Shown here piece by piece: positions 61,079 to 64,000 of a DNA stretch of 64,000 nt (position 1 is its first letter; each line of letters starts with the position of its first letter). The DNA is taken from positions 1,054,001 to 1,118,000 of the forward strand of contig NZ_BMVG01000001.1 in NCBI RefSeq assembly GCF_014650595.1. The letters run 5' to 3'. The translations under genes were made by a program, and so were the position numbers. Source of the stretch: Streptomyces alanosinicus (lineage in GTDB: Bacteria; Actinomycetota; Actinomycetes; Streptomycetales; Streptomycetaceae). The notes below the pieces were generated by a model. The model made no database searches. It saw only the letters and a program-made list of their open reading frames with translations, and was not told the origin of the DNA.

Positions 61079-64000
61079 TCACTCGTGCAGGCCGAGGTGT
61101 GTGAGGACGAGGTCCCGCGCCCGCAGGACCGCCCCGGGGTCGATGGCCGCGAGGATCGGGAGGGCGTGCTGCCAGCCGTCCCGGGTGAGGGTCTCCGCGA
61201 GGAGCGCTCTGGCGCGGGGGAGGTCGGGGCCGGCCGGGAGCGGGGCGAGGAGGGTGGCGAGGCGGAGGGCGGTGTGCACGCGGCCTCGTGGCTCTCCGGT
61301 GAGCCGGGTGAGCAGGAAATCGCCCGGTACGCCGGCGGCGTAGGCCGCGAGGTGGGCGAGCGTCTCGGAGCGCTCCGCGTCTGCCGTGTCGTACAGGACC
61401 GGGTGAACCGCTTCGAGTCCGTGGAGCGCGGCGCGTACGAGGGCGAACGTGATCACCGGATTCTCGTCGAAAGGGTAGCTCTCCCATTCCCGTACCAGCC
61501 GGGCGAAGGTGTCCCGGGCGATGGCGGGCTCCGTGGTGGCGGTCACCAGACAGGCCAGCGCTCTGTCTTGGTACGACCAGGAGCGGTCGTCGTAGGAGAG
61601 GTCGAGCAGGCGCTGCATGGCGCGGTCCGCGCGCGTGCGGTCGTGGGGCAGGGCCGCCGCGAGGAACTGCGCTGCCTCGGCGACGAGGCGGTGGTCCATG
61701 TCCGCCATGAACGCGTCGAAGAGCCGGCCCGCCGCCTCCGGGTCATGGGTCCACAGGCCCGCGGCGGCCAGGGCACGGGCCCGATGCCGTGGCCAGACCT
61801 CCCCCGGCACCTCGGGGAGCTGTTCGGCCGCCGCCCCGGCCTCCTGTGCCGATCCCGACCACGCCCAGGCCTGAACGATCGCGATCGACACGTTGACCTG
61901 GGCGTTCACATCCTCCACCACGGGGGCCACGCGGGCCGCCCGCCGGGCGCAGCGCAGCGCGTTCCGGGTGTCCCGGTCCCCGAGGGCCACCGACACGGCC
62001 GCATATCCCCAGGCACGTACGTCCGGTGAGCCGATCCTCGCCACGAGCCGCTCGGCCTCCTCGGCCCGGCCCGTGCGGGCGAGCGCCGCGGCGAAGACCG
62101 CGAGGCGCTCCTCCTCGGCACCGTAGGCGGCCCTGCGCACCTGCTGGGCCTGGTCGAGCAGGCGCAGACAGCGCGCCTCGTCGCGGTCGGCGAAGTGGCG
62201 GGCCAGGGCCGCGTACGCGCCGGCGACCGCCATCGGCCGGGCCTGTGTCGAGGCGCCCAGCAGTGCCTCCAGCCGATCGGCGGCGTCGGCCTCGGCCAGC
62301 AGACCGGCGACGCGTGTGGGGGTGGAGTCGTCCTCGTCGAAGGCGAACTCCTGGGCGGCCACCAGCGCGTTCCATGCCTGCTCGGCTCTGCCCGCTCGGG
62401 CATGTCCTTCCGCGATCACGGACCATGGGTTTCCCAGGACCGGGGCCAACTCCCGTGGCCCCCTTGCCGAGATTTCGTGCGCGAGCGGCTCGGCATCGTC
62501 CGCCCGGCCCGCCGCGACGAGTGCGCGCACGGCGTGGAACCCCTCCTGCCAGGTACTCAGGCGCTCCGGGGCCCGCAGCAGCCCGTCGGCATGGGACAGG
62601 GCGAGCCGGGTGCGGCGTGCCGCCTGATGGGGTCGAGCCCGGCGCAGGGCCTCTTCGGCCGCCTCGGGAAGTTCGGCCGGGTCTGCGTGGCACAGGGCGA
62701 GTTCCGCCGCGAAGTCGTAGAGCCGTGCTGCCCGGCCCGGCTCCTCGATCCGCTCCCATGCGTCGGCGACCGATGCCAGCACATGGATCTGGACGGCCGG
62801 GAACACGCTCTGCTCCTCGGCCCATGCCTCCGCCTGGTCCAGCAGTTCGACGGCGGACGGCCGGTCGCCCAGCGCCGTGGCGGTCCGGACGTAGGCCGGG
62901 ACGACGCTCCCGGAATCGTCGGCGTGGTGCAGCAGCGACAGTTCACGGAGCCTGCGCAGGCTCTCCGTCCGGTTCCCCAGCAGTGCCAGCACCGTGGCCA
63001 CCTGCCCACGGGCCCACAGACCCTGGCCGTCGTCGTGGTGCCGGCCCTCCTCGTCGATCATCGGCTCTGTCAGTTCCACGGCCTCCTCCGCCAGGTCCAC
63101 CGCCCGTGTGTCGCCCGCCTCGGCGAGGACGCGGGCCACGCGGACGAGTGCGTACGCCCGGTCCTGGGGCCGGAAGACGCTGCGCGCCAGACCGATCGCC
63201 TGCCGGATGCGGCCGAGACGCGCGTACACCTCCGGAATGGCCGGATGCAGCGACTCGTTGGTGCGCGCCACGAGGTCCTCGGCGATCGCCAGCGCCGCCA
63301 GCGCGCCCAGGTCGCCGGGGTCGGCCCGGTGGACGTTCTCCCGTGCCGCCGCGATCTCCGCGAGGCATGCGGCGTCGCTGCCGGTGAGCTGACGCAGCCG
63401 CTCGCGGCGCCCGGCGTCCGTGGCGAGCCGTGCGGTGCGGTCGGTTTCTCCGAGGTGCGCGAGGAGGCGGCCGTACGGCTGGAGCAGGTACGGCGGGGTG
63501 TGCTCCGGCCAGCCCTGTCGTTCGTAGGTCTCGGCCCAGGTGTGCAGCCGCTCCAGGTACGCGGCCGTGTCGGGGCCGAGTTCGTCCTGCGCCGCGGCCA
63601 GCAGGGTCTCGTGCGCGAAGAGGTAGCCGCGGCTGGAGGCGTACAGCGTCACTCCGCTGGTGTGTCCGTAGCCGTAGCCGTCGATGCCGGAGCTGTCTCC
63701 GCCGCCGCCCCCGACGTTCACATCGCCCCGCAGCCGCAGAATGCGGCCGAACGCGCTGCCCAGCCGTCCGCGCAGCTCGTAGGCCGGTTTCTCGATGAGT
63801 TCTCGCAGGTCGTCGAGGGTGAGGGCGCCGCGGGCGGCGGTCAGCAGGCCGACCAGGTCGCGTTGCAGACGGTCGCCGGACAGGGCCTGCTGGAGGTCGT
63901 ACTTCGCCTCGTGCTCGGTGTGCCGGGCCGCGGCGGCGGGAGCCAGCTTCTCCGTCCGGCAGTGGCGCAGCGGATGTGCGCCGCCGACGTCGGCCGGGAT
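61079..64000 (-). CDS. Large helical-repeat protein, C-terminal part (cut by right edge; STAND-like)
   Basis: The frame is open from the right edge to a stop at 61079 (973 residues visible, start outside). The frame stays open beyond the GTG at 63721, so that GTG is not the start. The visible beginning reads DLQQALSGDRLQRDLVGLLT, TLDDLRELI, then RGYLFAHETLLAAAQDELG and YLERLHTWAETYERQGWPE, a pattern placed after the NTPase module in actinobacterial NACHT/STAND proteins with a protease or other effector N-terminus. Then about 800 residues of TPR/HEAT-like helices rich in Ala, Arg and Glu follow (RAYALVRVARVLAEAGDTRA and related units). It is probably a sensor-effector ATPase; the effector is unseen. 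Confidence 0.75.
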   Translation of the reverse strand: MPADVGGAHPLRHCRTEKLAPAAAARHTEHEAKYDLQQALSGDRLQRDLVGLLTAARGALTLDDLRELIEKPAYELRGRLGSAFGRILRLRGDVNVGGGGGDSSGIDGYGYGHTSGVTLYASSRGYLFAHETLLAAAQDELGPDTAAYLERLHTWAETYERQGWPEHTPPYLLQPYGRLLAHLGETDRTARLATDAGRRERLRQLTGSDAACLAEIAAARENVHRADPGDLGALAALAIAEDLVARTNESLHPAIPEVYARLGRIRQAIGLARSVFRPQDRAYALVRVARVLAEAGDTRAVDLAEEAVELTEPMIDEEGRHHDDGQGLWARGQVATVLALLGNRTESLRRLRELSLLHHADDSGSVVPAYVRTATALGDRPSAVELLDQAEAWAEEQSVFPAVQIHVLASVADAWERIEEPGRAARLYDFAAELALCHADPAELPEAAEEALRRARPHQAARRTRLALSHADGLLRAPERLSTWQEGFHAVRALVAAGRADDAEPLAHEISARGPRELAPVLGNPWSVIAEGHARAGRAEQAWNALVAAQEFAFDEDDSTPTRVAGLLAEADAADRLEALLGASTQARPMAVAGAYAALARHFADRDEARCLRLLDQAQQVRRAAYGAEEERLAVFAAALARTGRAEEAERLVARIGSPDVRAWGYAAVSVALGDRDTRNALRCARRAARVAPVVEDVNAQVNVSIAIVQAWAWSGSAQEAGAAAEQLPEVPGEVWPRHRARALAAAGLWTHDPEAAGRLFDAFMADMDHRLVAEAAQFLAAALPHDRTRADRAMQRLLDLSYDDRSWSYQDRALACLVTATTEPAIARDTFARLVREWESYPFDENPVITFALVRAALHGLEAVHPVLYDTADAERSETLAHLAAYAAGVPGDFLLTRLTGEPRGRVHTALRLATLLAPLPAGPDLPRARALLAETLTRDGWQHALPILAAIDPGAVLRARDLVLTHLGLHE

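Overview
The window is high-GC actinobacterial DNA with the third-position G/C bias, GTG starts, twin-arginine lipoproteins and ATGA-coupled operons typical of Streptomyces. From memory (not checked), the gene order matches the S. coelicolor chromosome around SCO2758 to SCO2798, so this looks like a conserved core-chromosome segment with a few lineage-specific patches. About 50 genes, one tRNA and roughly 20 regulatory or terminator sites can be supported. Both ends cut through large repeat proteins.

Layout. 1-2.3 kb: the start of a TPR protein (minus strand, runs off the left edge), divergent from a small Cys-containing protein coupled to a membrane protein. 2.4-12 kb: exported or envelope proteins (S37 peptidase, Cys-rich lipoprotein, GH3 N-acetylglucosaminidase, small secreted protein, class A beta-lactamase-like protein) and a fused double ABC exporter. 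12-17.8 kb: an XRE/DUF397 pair, a Gly-rich family 39 glycosyltransferase, two translationally coupled membrane-tethered XRE regulators, and a divergent secreted I36-type protein. 17.8-24.9 kb: a ThDP enzyme, an agmatinase-type ureohydrolase, a PucR regulator, a phosphatase-like protein, a His-rich secreted protein and acyl-CoA thioesterase II. 25-33.3 kb: a leucine/branched-chain acyl-CoA degradation region. A TetR regulator is divergent from a carboxylase beta subunit, biotin carboxylase, HMG-CoA lyase and acyl-CoA dehydrogenase operon, with two near-identical operators between them. 33.4-37 kb: a decayed patch with three gene remnants (alpha/beta hydrolase, SAM methyltransferase, Nudix), a lipoprotein and a secreted 5'-nucleotidase.

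37-44.4 kb is the desferrioxamine locus desEF-desABCD, with two iron boxes and a strong terminator. It is followed by a GH20 hexosaminidase and a DUF4429 gene separated by a DasR-like operator, an apparently N-terminally truncated TnpB element, a small conserved gene and a second-type glmS. 50.5-55 kb holds a YaaH-type membrane protein, a universal stress protein, the developmental regulator adpA (with its TTA codon), oligoribonuclease and tRNA-His. 55-61 kb is the cellobiose/cello-oligosaccharide uptake locus cebR-cebEFG-bglC with two CebR boxes, one of them overlapping the bglC ribosome binding site. The right end is the C-terminal part of a large repeat protein resembling the sensor arm of STAND ATPases.

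The main themes are amino-sugar and cello-oligosaccharide use (GH3, GH20, glmS, ceb, bglC), iron uptake (des), branched-chain acyl-CoA catabolism, and developmental control (adpA, XRE/DUF397). No CRISPR array, prophage or large biosynthetic cluster other than des was seen. The most unusual items are the coupled pair of membrane-tethered XRE regulators, the truncated TnpB element, the remnant patch at 34-35.2 kb, the His-rich secreted protein, and the edge proteins that may belong to NTPase/TPR conflict-type systems.
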